Shown: positions 11,839 through 24,147, counted from the first letter of the stretch. The stretch: 64,000 bases of DNA from Conoideocrella luteorostrata (GCA_032433595.1 JASWJB010000041.1:124001-188000), one strand, 5' to 3'. Notes: generated by a model from the sequence alone, not told the origin. Program-made: numbers and translations.

Positions 11839-13648
11839 GCAGATCATGGAATGCAGATACATCGATAATTCTTATCCCTCAATAGTAAATGGTGGGCTGC
11901 AAAAGCCGATGTTGGGTTATTACGGTGGCATTGTGTCTATGGATAGTTCCATGATAGTAGCCACTGGAGTAGGGGTCGTTGAATTTAGCAGGTTTTGGCA
12001 TGGCTTCTACTCATAGTAAGAGCATCTAAATCGTGGCATCTTGTACTATAACATGATAGTTTTATTTTACTTTTTATCACCTATTCGATATTGTGCTGCG
12101 CTATAACTCGGGAGACTGTTGGAAGGTGATTTGGTAAGTCACAAGGAATTCTAAATGTGATGGGACATGGTGATCGGTCGGTGTTTGATGGAGAGTCGAC
12201 CTCGGCCACGCAGTTGTGGATATGGTTGAAGGAGAAGTATGAGGGCAATGTTTACGAGTCATGTCATTGTGTCACATCTAAATAACTTGGCCAGAGACCA
12301 CTTTTTTATGCGTGCTGAACAACTTAATGTCTAATGTGACACGTTCTGTACTTGTTCTTGCGTGCCAAGATTGCCGGGCTGTTAGAATAGTTTGGGAGCC
12401 TTATTTGTCATTGTTATATGCGTCTTTGTCTGTAAAGCAAACAATACAGTATTTATAAGGTGTATTGAGGCGATCCCTAGCTAAAAAGCAGAAGAGGGTC
12501 TGTCGGTATGGATTGACGAAAGCTGCGCCTCGAACGGCCTCACCACAAGTAGTGAGAGACCGCATCGGCATTGCGAGGCATTGTGGGACCGTTCTGCCAA
12601 CTTTGGCTCCGTTGAGGAGTATCTACTATGAAGTAGTAAGAGCGTGGACCTAATTGATACGAAGTACGTGTATTATGTATTGGCCTCAAAGTTCTCGGTC
12701 GAAATTTGCAGTGTTAAGAACACTCAGCCTCCTGCTAATGGCACGTGAGGAGCTAATAGCATTTTTATCAACACCACCACATTTACAACACATGACTGAA
12801 TGATTACCCAATTTCCGTTACGCTCCCCTGTGGTTGGTTAGCATATATTATTAAGTTAATGAAGGATGCCTGCATAGATGGCCTTATATAAACATGTTGA
12901 ATGCTGATATCGCCCGCTGCGCCGCTCACTGAAGCTTTCACTATTGGCTCTGCCCCGCAAAGATATGGGGATACGCGTAACGTGTAGATCTAGGCACAAG
13001 TTCCAGCTTTTGAGGTTTGGCAAATTTTATCCTGTGCCGATGCTTGACAAGCCTGTTTTGACAAGCTTGTTTGGGATGGGCAAATTTCTATCGGGTGACT
13101 ACCCCGTCAGTTGGCAGCAAGCGGGCAAAACTTGCATGGGTATTGGATCTTGATGGTGTGTCCCACTTCGCCCATGCATAAGTACTCCATGCGACAGTCT
13201 GTGCATCGTCATACCTCTCACTGTGACACATGCGTGCATCCCGGTTTCCTTGACAATTGCACATTATAAAAATGCACATCTCTCAAGCGCGTATTCATAC
13301 ACCGTTCCGTAGTTCATTTTTAGCTTTTGCTCATATCAGGTCTTGAAGGAACCTTCATACTATTTCGTTGGCTTAGCCAGCTATCAACGGCAAGCAGGAT
13401 TTCTGAGGGGCAACGTCATAACTAGTCAACATCTTTCGCTTGTTCCGTCATCGCCTAACTACGTATCTCGTCCGCAAGCCTGGAACAATCCCGTTGAGCT
13501 CTTTCGCAGCTCACTAACAGCTGTACGAGTTTGCAACAACTGCCACAACATTTTACTTAAGCACCTCTGCTACGGCTTCATAACCCCGCGCTTGACTTCA
13601 TAACTCCACGGCACTCGAGTTCAGGCCGAAGAGCCTCTGATTGTCGCT
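11839..13648. other. Intergenic, SBH1 to glycosyltransferase
   Basis: An AT-rich 1.8-kb spacer. A TATAAAAA box lies at 13265-13272. No gene-like frame was recognised. Confidence 0.5.
13265..13272 (+). promoter_or_regulatory. TATA-like box
   Basis: TATAAAAA about 375 bp before the glycosyltransferase ATG, followed by a pyrimidine-containing stretch. It could be the core promoter if the leader is long or spliced; this is weak evidence. Confidence 0.25.
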
Positions 13649-16600
13649 ATGACGATAGTCAACGACAAGAAGAAGCCAGCCGACCGGCAAAGCGATGAAT
13701 CAGAGAAACAACAGCATGTGCAACAAGACGGAGCTGTGCAAGATGACTCCGAAAACATGGACTCTCTAGTTACTGATGGTTTCTTGGTGCCAGACCTCGA
13801 TACTCCTCAGAATGAAGCACTACCTCCCGCATACGGCGAACAATATAGCCATGTTCAATTTTCCCAACCAGGATTTGATGCTGGCGCTGAAGTGACAGGT
13901 ATGCTATTGTTCATACTTCTCCAATCGAAGCCGTGTGAACCAAGGCATTGTCGCTACCCAAAAGCGGGGAACAGCGCAATCGGCTGGGACATAAGAATAT
14001 ACATACTGACAGGCAGTAATCATTTTAGACGACGGCAGAATTAATATTAACTTTCATTCAAAAAATCGAAGACTGGCGGATCTTCTTGCGCCGACATTTA
14101 ACAGTCAAATTTCCGTTGAACCGCAACCCTTGCCGCCACCATATATTCCCCCAGGCCTTGCTGCAGAGCCAGGCCGACCACCTCCGCCTGTATTCAATGT
14201 CGTTGTCCAAATTGTCGGTTCAAGAGGTGATGTACAGCCCTTTGTGGCGTTAGGAAAGGTATTAAGAAAGACGTATGGCCATAGAGTTCGGATAGCAACT
14301 CATCCCACATTCAGGTCATTTGTTGAGGAGAATGACCTCGAATTTTTCAGCATTGGCGGTGATCCCGCGGAGCTTATGGCGTTCATGGTAAAACACCCTG
14401 GATTAATGCCTGGGATAGACGCGCTCAAGAGCGGCGAAATCACCAAAAGACGTCGAGGGATACAGGAAATGCTTCTCGGATGTTGGCGCTCATGTGTGGA
14501 GGCAGGTAATGGAATCGGCCCACCACCAAAACCACATCGAGTGAATGAACCCTTAGATTTGTCTGCGGGTATGCCAGGGGATGGTCATGCTCAGCCGTTT
14601 GTTGCTGATGCTATTATCGCGAATCCCCCAAGTTTTGCTCATATCCATGTGGCTGAAAAGCTTGGCATTCCGGTCCATATGATGTTTACGTGAGTTTCAC
14701 TTTTTCAAACACCAACAATCCATCTTCAGTCATTAACTTTTGACTTAGCATGCCATGGTCCCCCACAAGGGCATTCCCTCATCCTCTGGCGAATGTTCAA
14801 TCATCTAATGTCGACGACGTAATGACAAATTATTTGACCTATACGCTTGTGGAGATGATGACTTGGCAAGGTTTGGGGGATATCATTAATCGATTTCGGG
14901 AAAAGGCGCTGGATCTACCATCATTGTCATTCATCTGGGCTCCTGGTTTGTTAAATCGCCTTAAAGTTCCCTATACGTATTGCTGGTTGGTTATTCTCTT
15001 GAAGACATTGGTCCCTCCAAGATTGTTGACCACTAACTTTCTTCGGCAGGTCACCAGCCCTGATAGCGAAGCCTAACGACTGGGGTACAAATATCGATAT
15101 CTCAGGATTCTACTTCCTCAATCTAGCATCATCTTACACTCCGGATCCTGACCTGGCTGCATTTTTGGAAGCGGGTCCTCCGCCAGTTTATATTGGCTTT
15201 GGTTCTATTGTCGTTGATGATCCGAATGCAATGACGCGAATGATTTTCGACGCCGTTCATCTAGCGGGTATACGAGCCCTAGTATCAAAGGGTTGGGGTG
15301 GCTTGGGTGCTGATGACCTTGGAGTTCCCGAAGGCGTATTCATGCTAGGTAATGTACCACACGACTGGCTGTTCGAACGTGTATCGGCTGTGGTTCACCA
15401 TGGCGGGGCTGGAACAACTGCTGCAGGTATTAAGGCTGGAAAACCCACTGTTGTTGTACCTTTTTTTGGGGATCAACCCTTCTGGGGCGCTATGATTGCA
15501 AGAGCTGGGGCTGGCCCGGAACCAATTCGATACAAAGGGCTAACAGCAGAGAAGCTAGCTGAAGCGATAAAGTCCTGCCTAGCTACGGATACTCAGGAGC
15601 GAGCTAAGGAGCTGGGGCAGAAGATTCGGGAGGAAACTGGTACTGATGTTGGTGCGAGGAGCTTCCACAATCACCTGGACAGTGATTCCATGCGATGCTC
15701 TGTAGCACCAAGTCGAACGGCAACCTGGCGGGTTCGGAGAACCAAAATACAGCTTAGTCCACTGGCATTGTCCATTCTAGTAGACGCCGATCTTCTAGAT
15801 TATAAGGACGTGAAACTGTAAGCGATGATTTCCTCCTCAGCTGTCAACGAGACTGACCATTACTGACAATAAAAATGCAGTCATCGTCACATTGAGTATA
15901 ACACTGAAGATCAACCTCCAGACCCTGTGTCTGCAGGAGCCGCGTCTCTCATTGGAGACATTAGTGGAATTGGATTGGCGATCGCAGATGTGCCACGAGG
16001 ACTATTCAAGAGTCGTCGACTTAAGGATGGCCAGAGCTTAGGCACCTCGACTACCCAAGAGTCGTCCACAAAACTGACCACCAGAACGACGGATGCAATT
16101 TCCCAAACGGAATCGAACACTAACGATATGTCAAGTGTAGCCTCTCGTGGTAAGGAAGTCCTTAGAGCTTCAACGGCCGACTCCGAACGACCAGTGCTGG
16201 ACCTTTCCGGCGCCGCAGTATCTTCACAGCAGTCCTTGCCAGATACGGCTTCTATCGTCACATTGGATAAAGACACAGGGCCAACAAGCTCAAGAGTGCC
16301 TTCCAGGTCTGAATCTATAGCTCAATCTACCGGAGAAAATGTTCAGAAGCCAGGGTCTCGGCGGGTATCGTCACCCGTGGGTATTAATCTTGATGATACA
16401 GTTGCAGCTGGCCAAAGTGTAGGGCGCGTTGTTTCTACTGGAGTGAAGAGCCCGATGAATTTCTGCTTGGGCCTGGCCAAGGGATTCCGGAATATTCCAA
16501 GACTCTACAACGATGACACTGTCCGACCCATCGAGAAAGTCACTGATCTCAATAGCGGTATTAGGATCGCAGGGAAGGAGCTTGGGTTTGGCTTCTTTGA

Positions 16601-17836
16601 CGGAATTTCGGGCTTAGTCACACAGCCGATAAAAGGGGCAGAAAAGGAAGGCCCAAGTGGCTTTGTGAAGGGTATTGGAAAGGGTATTGGTGGGCTTATT
16701 ACCAAGCCTGCTGCTGGTGAGTTTTGGCAGGACTATTTGCAAATTTTCCATGAAATCCGATAGCTGACTTCAACGAAGGTGTATGGGGTGTACCGGCATA
16801 CATGATGCAAGGCGTTCACGCAGAGGTTAACAAGATGTTCACAAGGAGTGTGACGAACTATATCATTACCTCTAGGATTATCCAAGGAAAGCAGGATCTT
16901 ATAGGAGCTAGCGCGGAAGAGAAAGCGGATATTATTCTTCGCTGGAACAATTTGAAATGGGACTTGAAAAACTTTTACGTCTTGAAGCGAAAGGAAAAGG
17001 CGGCGGAGAAGTCACCAGCTGGAGTGGTACCGCCCACAATGTCTGGATCACCATTCTCTCGTGTTAAGACGGGTTGGGCTCAAACTCGTCATCTTTCAAC
17101 GGAGGAAAAGAATAAGCTACAAGCGCAGAAAAGAGGCCTTGTAGATGCACCGATGCCGTCGACATCTAGCAGCGCCTCTAGTGCTAGACAGAGCTTATCC
17201 GAGGACGCTGAGTTCGAGCAGGCCATTCAAGCGTCAGTTCGCGAAACTTCTCGAGGAAATACGGAAGATGATGAAATGATTGAAGTCGCTATTCGTGAAA
17301 GTGTCAAGGCTATGCGCGCTCGAAGTGCTATCTTAGATAGCTTGCCCGAAGCAGAAGAAGCTCCGGAGAAGGACATCAGCATATTCAAAGACGAAGAATA
17401 TCAGATTACGGATGAGGAATATCAAGCACTGATCGAAAAGGCCCTTCAGACGAGCCTGAAAAGTTACATTAATGATGATTATTATGGTCCGCAAGAGTCT
17501 GGTATCACTGTACCTGATGCGTCCAGTTTGAGAACGCAAGAGGGCCGAGGAAGTGCTGAAAACTTACAGCGCCATGATGCGGATTTGCAACGAGCGATTG
17601 AGGCATCGAAAAAGGACATGGATCTTGAGCAGAGTCAAAGAAACGAAGAGGAAATTGTGTTGGAATATGTCAAGAAGCAAAGCTTGGCGGAAGCGGAGTT
17701 TCATAGACAAGCAAACAAAGGTAAAGGGACAGCTGCACTTGTTGAGGACAACGATGAAGAGAGCAAAGCACTTAAAATGGCCATGGAGGAAAGTTTGAAG
17801 TTGCACGAGGGCAACAGTGCAGGTCCCTCAAGGTGA
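13649..17836 (+). CDS. Sterol/UDP-glucosyltransferase-like protein with VPS13/ATG2-like region and UIM tail
   Basis: Six exons, 13649-13898, 14029-14689, 14749-14985, 15050-15817, 15881-16716 and 16779-17836, encode 1269 residues. After a disordered N-terminus, a GT28/GT1-type fold starts with [20 protein letters not shown] (about 144-163). It continues with the family motif [13 protein letters not shown], which fixes the unusual GTTGGT donor at 14986. It ends with the UDP-sugar box [11 protein letters not shown] (about 499) and [10 protein letters not shown]. The GRAM and PH domains of Atg26 are absent. The middle part (about 650-930) has [18 protein letters not shown] and repeated glycine/lysine motifs ([27 protein letters not shown]) resembling the C-terminal helical part of VPS13/ATG2 proteins. 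The last about 200 residues carry five or six ubiquitin-interacting-motif-like helices near 1059, 1080, 1129, 1184, 1206 and 1243. Sterol as acceptor is inferred from family likeness only. Confidence 0.88.
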
Positions 17837-19540
17837 ACAGTACAAGATGATACAGCTAATACAACTTGAGCGAATTTGTTTTGAGTTATTGCGTTCATTC
17901 GGGCGGGAGGATAACCAGAAAGTTACTTCATTAAATCCATGAAGCATGATTTCCTGGAAAAAAAAATTTTAATTGCTTGAATAGCAAACTAACAGAAATG
18001 AAAATTACCGGCCAACGTTGGGAAAACAAATTAAGAAAATATGAAAAGGAATAGAATGAAAGTCGGTAATATTGAAGAAATCTGGAAAGAAAAGAAACCA
18101 CCCTTACTCGCCTCATAAGTCACCGGCCGGGTCACGAAACCAAGTGAATGCTGTAGTTTTACTGGACTGCTCATCATAAAACCCCTCTTCGGACGGCGAC
18201 TCGCATTGCGTCTATGTCTCAAGGGAGAAGAAACTTCAAAGGGCCAGGAATATTCCCAACACCATCAGTACTTGGACGAAAGCATCCCTAAAATCTGAAA
18301 TGGTCAATGTGTGAAAACCTTGCATGTGTGGTCGTGTGGGGACAAATAAATTCCTCTAATTACATAATTGTTGGTCCTACTTGTATGTTACCGAATACTC
18401 GTGGAAGTTTCCAGCGTTGGTTTTAGTTGCTGATACGAATGGTGTTATTTGCACTACTTTTTTATCTCCTTTTCTTTGAATCCGTGCCAAATATTATTAC
18501 TGACGTGAGCATCAACTTGATCAACACGGGCTCTCTTTCTATGAAGACGGGAATTAACCCGTTAGCAATGCAGAATGAGAGGCTAGAGAGTGAGCCGCGG
18601 ACTATACACCACTTCAACCAGTACAAACAGTTTTGAGCGGGAGCAGGGAGAAAATACATATACGGAAAAAAGGAGAGAGGGGATGACGAGGGAGGTTGCT
18701 GGAATGGAATACATCTCAACTTTGGCCACAATGAAGACTCGTTTCCAGACCTCTTATCCTGCTATCTTGGAAATGACCTCCGCCACTACATCGTCTTCGG
18801 AAAGCAACCCTACTGTTTATATTTCCTTCTAGCGCCTTCTCCAAGTCATTTTTCAGCCACAACAAACTTTCAACTCTGATAGGCTCGAAAGCTACCCTCC
18901 AGATCCTACGAATATGGCAACCCCGAACGCGGAAGCTAGCTGATCGCGTTAAACCATGATATAGGCTTGGCGGATTTTCAATACTTGTGATGAGTTAAGA
19001 ATTAGAATGGCAGGGGTATGGCAGAGAGCTTGAGCGGGACACTCTGAGGCCCTTGATACCTCAGAGTGACGAGATGTTTCCGGAGGGTTGGAAGAGGTTA
19101 CCCGCGTCTTGCTGCCAGCACATCATGGGCGACTCTGGTGGATAAATGGGATGATGATAGATAGAACAAGTGCGGGAGATGACCGCTAACCATTTGAACA
19201 CAGATGGCTTGCGCCGAGAGATAGCAGGTCGAGAAGATGAGTACTAACTAATCATGAAAATTTGCTGATTGCCTATGCCCGTACTAGATAACAATGTTGC
19301 GGGATATTCCTATTTTTGATATTATACAATTATCATAAAACCGCAAAAACAACCGCTCCGCTCCGCGCTCACGCTATTCCCTGACTCTCTTAATTTCGCC
19401 TCCAATTACATACAAGCCTAAAAATCGAAACTAATATACATTTAGGGCGAAGCGCGACGTCTTACTCATGTAGTGCAGATTTTATGCCACTGCAGGCCAA
19501 CAAAGAGCCGGGGACAACATGCTCCGAGAGCCATAATTTC
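17837..19540. other. Convergent intergenic region
   Basis: 3' flanks of the glycosyltransferase and the zinc-ribbon gene. AT-rich, with only short unsupported frames. Nothing else seen. Confidence 0.5.
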
Positions 19541-20069
19541 TCAGCCGTAGTGTTGCGGCTGCTGCTGTTGTTGTTGTCCAGGCCCTTGCTGATGCCATTG
19601 CTGTTGCTGATATCCTTGTTGAGGCGGTGGGGGTCCATGATTTCCTCCGCCGCCGCCACCATTGGCCATTCCCATGACATCAGGTCTGTTCTTCAGAGGC
19701 TGTTGGAAGTGACAGATATTACAGGAAACATCCTTGTAGCCTGAAATAGTGAATGGGATAACGGGCTGCGACAGAACAAATTAGCTTCGGTTCCAGTGGG
19801 AATAAAGCATGAACAAACTCTGAAGTCGCGAGTATGAAACGAGGTGTACTTCTGGCAGTCGGAGCAAAAATTCGACAAAATGAGCGTAAAAATATCATAG
19901 AATATGAGACGGTGGAGGCACATACAACGAAGCAGAGCGTGAAGAAAGGGCGGCTTTTCACAACATGTGCCGCCATATTTCCGCAGTGGTGGCATTGGCA
20001 TACCATTCCTTCGTACCCCGGCACTTCACTGCGGAAAGTATGTTCACCACATAGAAAGAAGAAAAACAT
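19541..20069 (-). CDS. Small zinc-ribbon (zinc_ribbon_15-type) protein with Gln-rich tail
   Basis: Two exons, 20069-19926 and 19765-19541, encode 122 residues across a 160-bp GT-AG intron. The protein begins MFFFFLCGEHTFRSEV. It has two CxxC pairs, CQCHHCGNMA and CNICHFQQPL, separated by a hydrophobic stretch (PFFTLCFVPVIPFTISGY). This is the pattern of the small fungal zinc-ribbon family usually labelled zinc_ribbon_15. The C-terminus is Gly-rich, then a Gln-rich tract ending QQQQQQPQHYG. The function of the family is not established. It is transcribed divergently from RPP1 with about 840 bp between starts. Confidence 0.85.
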
Positions 20070-20910
20070 GTTGAGGAAACGTTGAGAAGATTGCGTGCGC
20101 GTTTGGCGAGTGGTTTGCGAATCAGATGGGACCACGGTGGGATTCTAGATCTTGGCCCAGGAGTCGCAGCCCTCGCTGTGAGAGCCTAGCCAAGTAGTAG
20201 CACGGCCGAAAAGGGATTTGGGCGGATTATGAAGCTACAGGCGTAAACTCGTGGTTCGGTAATCGAGAGACGAGGGATTGCTGTCGTGGGAAGCCTATAG
20301 GTTTGGAATTTCGAGCGAAAGACAACAACGCTATTTAAATTCGTATGCGATATACGGTAGATTGTGAAACGGAAACGAGTTGCAGATTAAGGCGATGGCA
20401 ACTCGGGATTGGCTGGGATGCACAGAGCGCAGGCAAGGGAAGGCATTCAAAAGGCAAGATGTTGGGTTGGATGAGAAATTTGACGGTCGAGAGTAGCTTG
20501 CAATCCAGCGTATGGGGCGGAGCAATGGAGCGTGACGTGTTGCGCCACCGGTGACTATTTTATGCTTGATTCAACTAGGAGTATCTAATCCAGCTCTTCA
20601 GTGCAAAGAGACCCACCAGATATCATCTGTTCGCAGTTGGGCAGCCCATCTGCAAGGATCAGCCTAAAAAAAAGCTGGCTCATCATCCAGCAAAGGCGCA
20701 TTAGACGACGCGAAGGCGTCACACCAATTCTTGCTGCAGTCGCCCGCTTGCCGCACGAAATAGCATCAAATTCTGGCCTTAAGACAGCAATATTCGAGAT
20801 ACATCTATCAAGCACCCCGTACAATTCAACTGGTTCGGCCATCGGGCCAGATACCGTCCCGACGTCACGGACTGGGCGGCAAATTCTCGACTCGCCCACG
20901 CCACCTTAAG
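20070..20910. other. Divergent promoter region of the zinc-ribbon gene and RPP1
   Basis: 840 bp between two divergent starts. The frames at 20585-20909 overlap the RPP1 leader on both strands and show no family features. Confidence 0.5.
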
Positions 20911-21849
20911 ATGATTTACGACCTCAATATCGCGTGGTCTCCCTCCACGACGCCCGAAGGTCTTCTCCAGACACTGTCTCTCGCTTCATCACTTGGATAC
21001 TCCACTGTCGCCTTAAGCCACACTCTCGAGCTTCCATTCCCCGCAAATCCTACGTCGCCCTTCCCTTCAATGCCCGAGTCCTCGTCACGAAAGCTGCCTA
21101 CAATTCTTCGTCGCGCCACCCTCCCTCTCAGCGACCCGGCAGCGTCCAACTACCGTCTTGCCTCACTGGCCGGCATCTTTGATATCCTTGCTATTCGACC
21201 GTTGACCGAAAAGGCGTTCCAAAATGCCTGTCTGGCGCTCGATATTCCAATCATTTCTCTCGACCTGACCAATCACTTTCCCTTTCACTTTCGCCCCAAG
21301 CCATGCATGGCTGCCGTGAGCCGCGGCGTTCGTTTCGAAATATGCTACGCCCAGCTTCTTGTCGCCGACAATCGTGGACGAGCAAATTTTATTTCCAACG
21401 CAACAAGTCTGATTCGCGCCACTCGCGGACGAGGTCTTCTCATCAGCAGCGAGGCCAAGACGGCACTCAGTCTACGCGGGCCCGCAGATGTGGTCAATCT
21501 CTTGAATGTGTGGGGTTTGGCAAACGAAAAGGGCCTTGACGGGTTGAGATCCATTCCTAGGAGTGTCGTTCTTAACGAAGGAATTAAGAGGAACGGCTTC
21601 CGCGGCGTTATCAATGTGGTCCAAGTAGCAACGAAAGAAGATGGTGAAGCGAATCATGGCTTATTAGAAGACACTGAGCGAAGCACTGGCACGGGCACGG
21701 GCACGAAAACCAATGTCCCAGGCATAAGAGACAAGAGCCAAAAGCGCAAGAATGGGGAACAAGATGGCCAACCTATCAGCAGACGACAGGCAAAGAAGAT
21801 GAAGCTCGCCGCCCGTTCAGCCGGATCCGAAACGAATCCTTCAACGTGA
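20911..21849 (+). CDS. RPP1: RNase P/MRP protein subunit Rpp1 (Rpp30 family)
   Basis: A single exon encoding 312 residues. It begins MIYDLNIAWSPSTTPEGLLQ and shows the RNase P p30 TIM-barrel-like blocks: LGYSTVALSHTLELP, FDILAIRPLTEKAFQNAC, IISLDLTNHFPFHF, and GVRFEICYAQLL (about 145-156). The tail is basic and polar (ISRRQAKKMKLAA), as is common in fungal Rpp1, and could act as a nuclear signal. The protein is part of nuclear RNase P and RNase MRP, which mature tRNA 5' ends and process rRNA. Length is normal for fungi (about 300). The start ATG follows immediately after a short GC-rich leader. Confidence 0.93.
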   Translation: MIYDLNIAWSPSTTPEGLLQTLSLASSLGYSTVALSHTLELPFPANPTSPFPSMPESSSRKLPTILRRATLPLSDPAASNYRLASLAGIFDILAIRPLTEKAFQNACLALDIPIISLDLTNHFPFHFRPKPCMAAVSRGVRFEICYAQLLVADNRGRANFISNATSLIRATRGRGLLISSEAKTALSLRGPADVVNLLNVWGLANEKGLDGLRSIPRSVVLNEGIKRNGFRGVINVVQVATKEDGEANHGLLEDTERSTGTGTGTKTNVPGIRDKSQKRKNGEQDGQPISRRQAKKMKLAARSAGSETNPST

Positions 21850-22078
21850 TATCTTCGTTAAGATGACCATATAGGCTACTGTTCAGGCCATCCAATCTTG
21901 ATGAGGCCTTGGCCTGTCTCATTCAATATTTACAATAAGGCTACACGAACATTTCTCAGCATTTTGATGTATTTGAGGTCTCATCGTATTCGGAAAGAAT
22001 CTAGGTAGACCACTCCCTCTACGACTATCAATCTCTACCCTACCTGTACCCTCCACAATAATCAGAAAGTGCTCTTCA

Positions 22079-24147
22079 TCAGAAAGCTCTCGTAGTTGGC
22101 AGAGCTTGCTGCGTCTGTCCCAAAAGGTTACCCAGGTCCAGAATGCTGCTCAATTTGAGGCCAGATAAGTTCACTACAGGCTGTGCTGGGGCAACAACCC
22201 CGGGACCAGGGGTTGGTCCGGGAGCCACGGCTGAATCCGCAATCGGTTTTGGTGAAGGAGCAAGTCCGCCGAGCACAAGTGACTCTGCCGGGCGCGTGGG
22301 CGTAGGGGTGCTGACGGCAGAAGACGAAGTAGTAGATGCAGCAGCAGATGATAATTGGGATGACGCGGCGCTTGAAGCGACCACACTAGATGCAGTTTTG
22401 GATAAAGACAGCGACACAACTTGGGATGAGCTACCAGGTGCAGATGGAGTGGGTAGTATTTGGGCCGAGGAGGAAGAAGAGGAAGCTGACGAAGTTGATG
22501 AAGATGCCGATTGCTCTGGCTTTGACGAGGCTGTCGGCGGTGGGGTCGCAGGGTTGTTAACTATTGTCGTTCTCGGACGAGCAGATTGTTCGATCGGGAC
22601 AGTCGAAACACCGACACCATTCCCATTTGCGTTGGTGGTGGGCAACACCTCAACTTGAGTCTTAGATGCCTGCTTAGGTGTGGGAGCTACGACCTGAACA
22701 TTCGAGAGAGTTGTTCCGTCACAGATAATTTGCGGGTTCTCTCGCAATGTAACAACGCATTGCTGAATGTTGCCTGATGGTCTAGTCTGTGAAGTTTGAT
22801 TGTCAGTTACCTGCCATCTCGAGTCGGACCCGTAGGCATTTCTTACATACTGCATTTGGAGCCTGTCCACTACCTTTTCCGTCTCCAATTATGACCACTA
22901 TCTGATCGCCGGCTTTGTCTCCTTGCCCAGCCCTCTGCCCACCATCAACTTGAGATGGCCGACTGGATGGTGCGGTTTGAACAGAAGTGCTTGGAGCAGT
23001 AGTCATCTTAGAAGCTTCTGGCTGCTGATTTGGTGCCTGTCCCGGAGACCCAGTATTAGCTGGAGGAGATTGTTGAGGGCCAGACTACGAAACTGTTAGT
23101 TCTAATATCATCATCATCATTATCACGGGGGCAATAAGTGTGCACATAAAACGGGTAGGGGGGAGTGACGTACTACACAGCTAGCCGTGACAGTCTGCGT
23201 AACCGTACTCGCTAACTCTGTGATCGTGACAGTTGCCTGAGCCGCCTCTATTTTACTTGCCAATTGTGTGACAGTAACGGTTCCTGCAGCTGCGCTTCCT
23301 TGAGCCGTAACTGTGACAGTGGAGATCCTAAGCCTATATGATGTTTCTTGTTAACGCGATTGATGGACAGTATGACAACTTGAGCACTCACCCTTCGAAA
23401 CCCGGGATAGTTGCTTGTTGACTGTTTTGAGGTTGTTGGCTATTCCCAGGCTGTTGACTGTTTTGAGGCTGCTGGCCATTCCCAGGCTGTTGATTGTTAG
23501 GAGGCTGCTGGCCATCCCGTTGTCCCCTGTTTGGCTGACCGTTTGGCTGATTGTTTGGTTGACTGTTTGGTTGATTGTTTGGCTGACCGTTTGGTTGATT
23601 GTTAGGAGGCTGCTGGCCATCCCGTTGTCCCCTGTTTGGTTGACCGTTTGGCTGATTGTTTGGCTGACCGTTTGGCTGATTGTTTAGTTGACTGTTTGGT
23701 TGATTGTTTGGCTGACCGTTTGGTTGATTGTTTGGCTGACCGTTTGGCTGACCGTTTGGCCGACCGTTTGGTCGCTCGTCGCCTTGCTGCTGTCGAGCTG
23801 ATCCATCGTTGTCTGCCACTGACTTTGGACGCGGAGCCGGTGTAGAATTGGTTTGAATTTGAACGCCGGTTTTGACAGCCCCGTCGGCGCCAACAAGTGC
23901 CTTGAATCTTTGAGCTCTACCCACGGCTATCTTCAACTCATGCTCATGTGAACTACCGCCACCGTCTTGTCTCTTCACCAGTGACTGCGCGGCTCCATTT
24001 CTGCCGTACGGTCCAGCCTAAGACGCGGTCAGCTTCCACCGTGGGGGCCAATTGCTCGGGCAATCATGCTTGTTGATGAGAAAGGAATATTTTGTTTACC
24101 TGAGAAATAGTCGAGATGGCAAGAATGTACAAGGCGGCGGCCTTCAT
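22079..24147 (-). CDS. Secreted Asn/Gln/Pro-repeat protein (cell-wall or surface type)
   Basis: Five exons, 24147-24100, 24017-23392, 23327-23174, 23084-22851 and 22786-22079, encode about 589 residues. Exon 1 encodes a signal-like MKAAALYILAISTISQ. A dibasic KR at 31-32 (SLVKRQDGGG) looks like a Kex2 site. Residues about 98-220 are built of NGQPNNQP-type units, including two copies of RGQRDGQQPPNNQ. A Thr/Val-rich block (TVTVTAQGS, TVTITELASTVTQTVT) follows, then a Ser-rich stretch (about 440-500) and the tail SSILDLGNLLGQTQQ. The make-up suggests an extracellular, probably glycosylated wall or surface protein; I recognise no catalytic domain and no family. Intron 2 has two in-frame acceptors (exon 3 starts at 23333 or 23327, a two-residue difference). 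A GPI signal is not evident. Confidence 0.75.
23412..23775 (-). repeat. In-frame coding repeat (NGQPNNQP units, 105-bp duplication)
   Basis: Repeats within exon 2 of the secreted protein. The block starting at 23491 (TGATTGTTAGGAGGCTGCTG on the plus strand) recurs at 23596, a spacing of exactly 105 bp or 35 codons. The rest is made of 12- and 24-bp units encoding NGQP/NNQP. Confidence 0.85.

Noticed and set aside
14986..15049. Alternative donor GTATTG at about 14977 in the glycosyltransferase gene
   Set aside because: It keeps the frame but would delete the conserved YCW part of the family motif YTYCWSP; the GTTGGT donor restores it.
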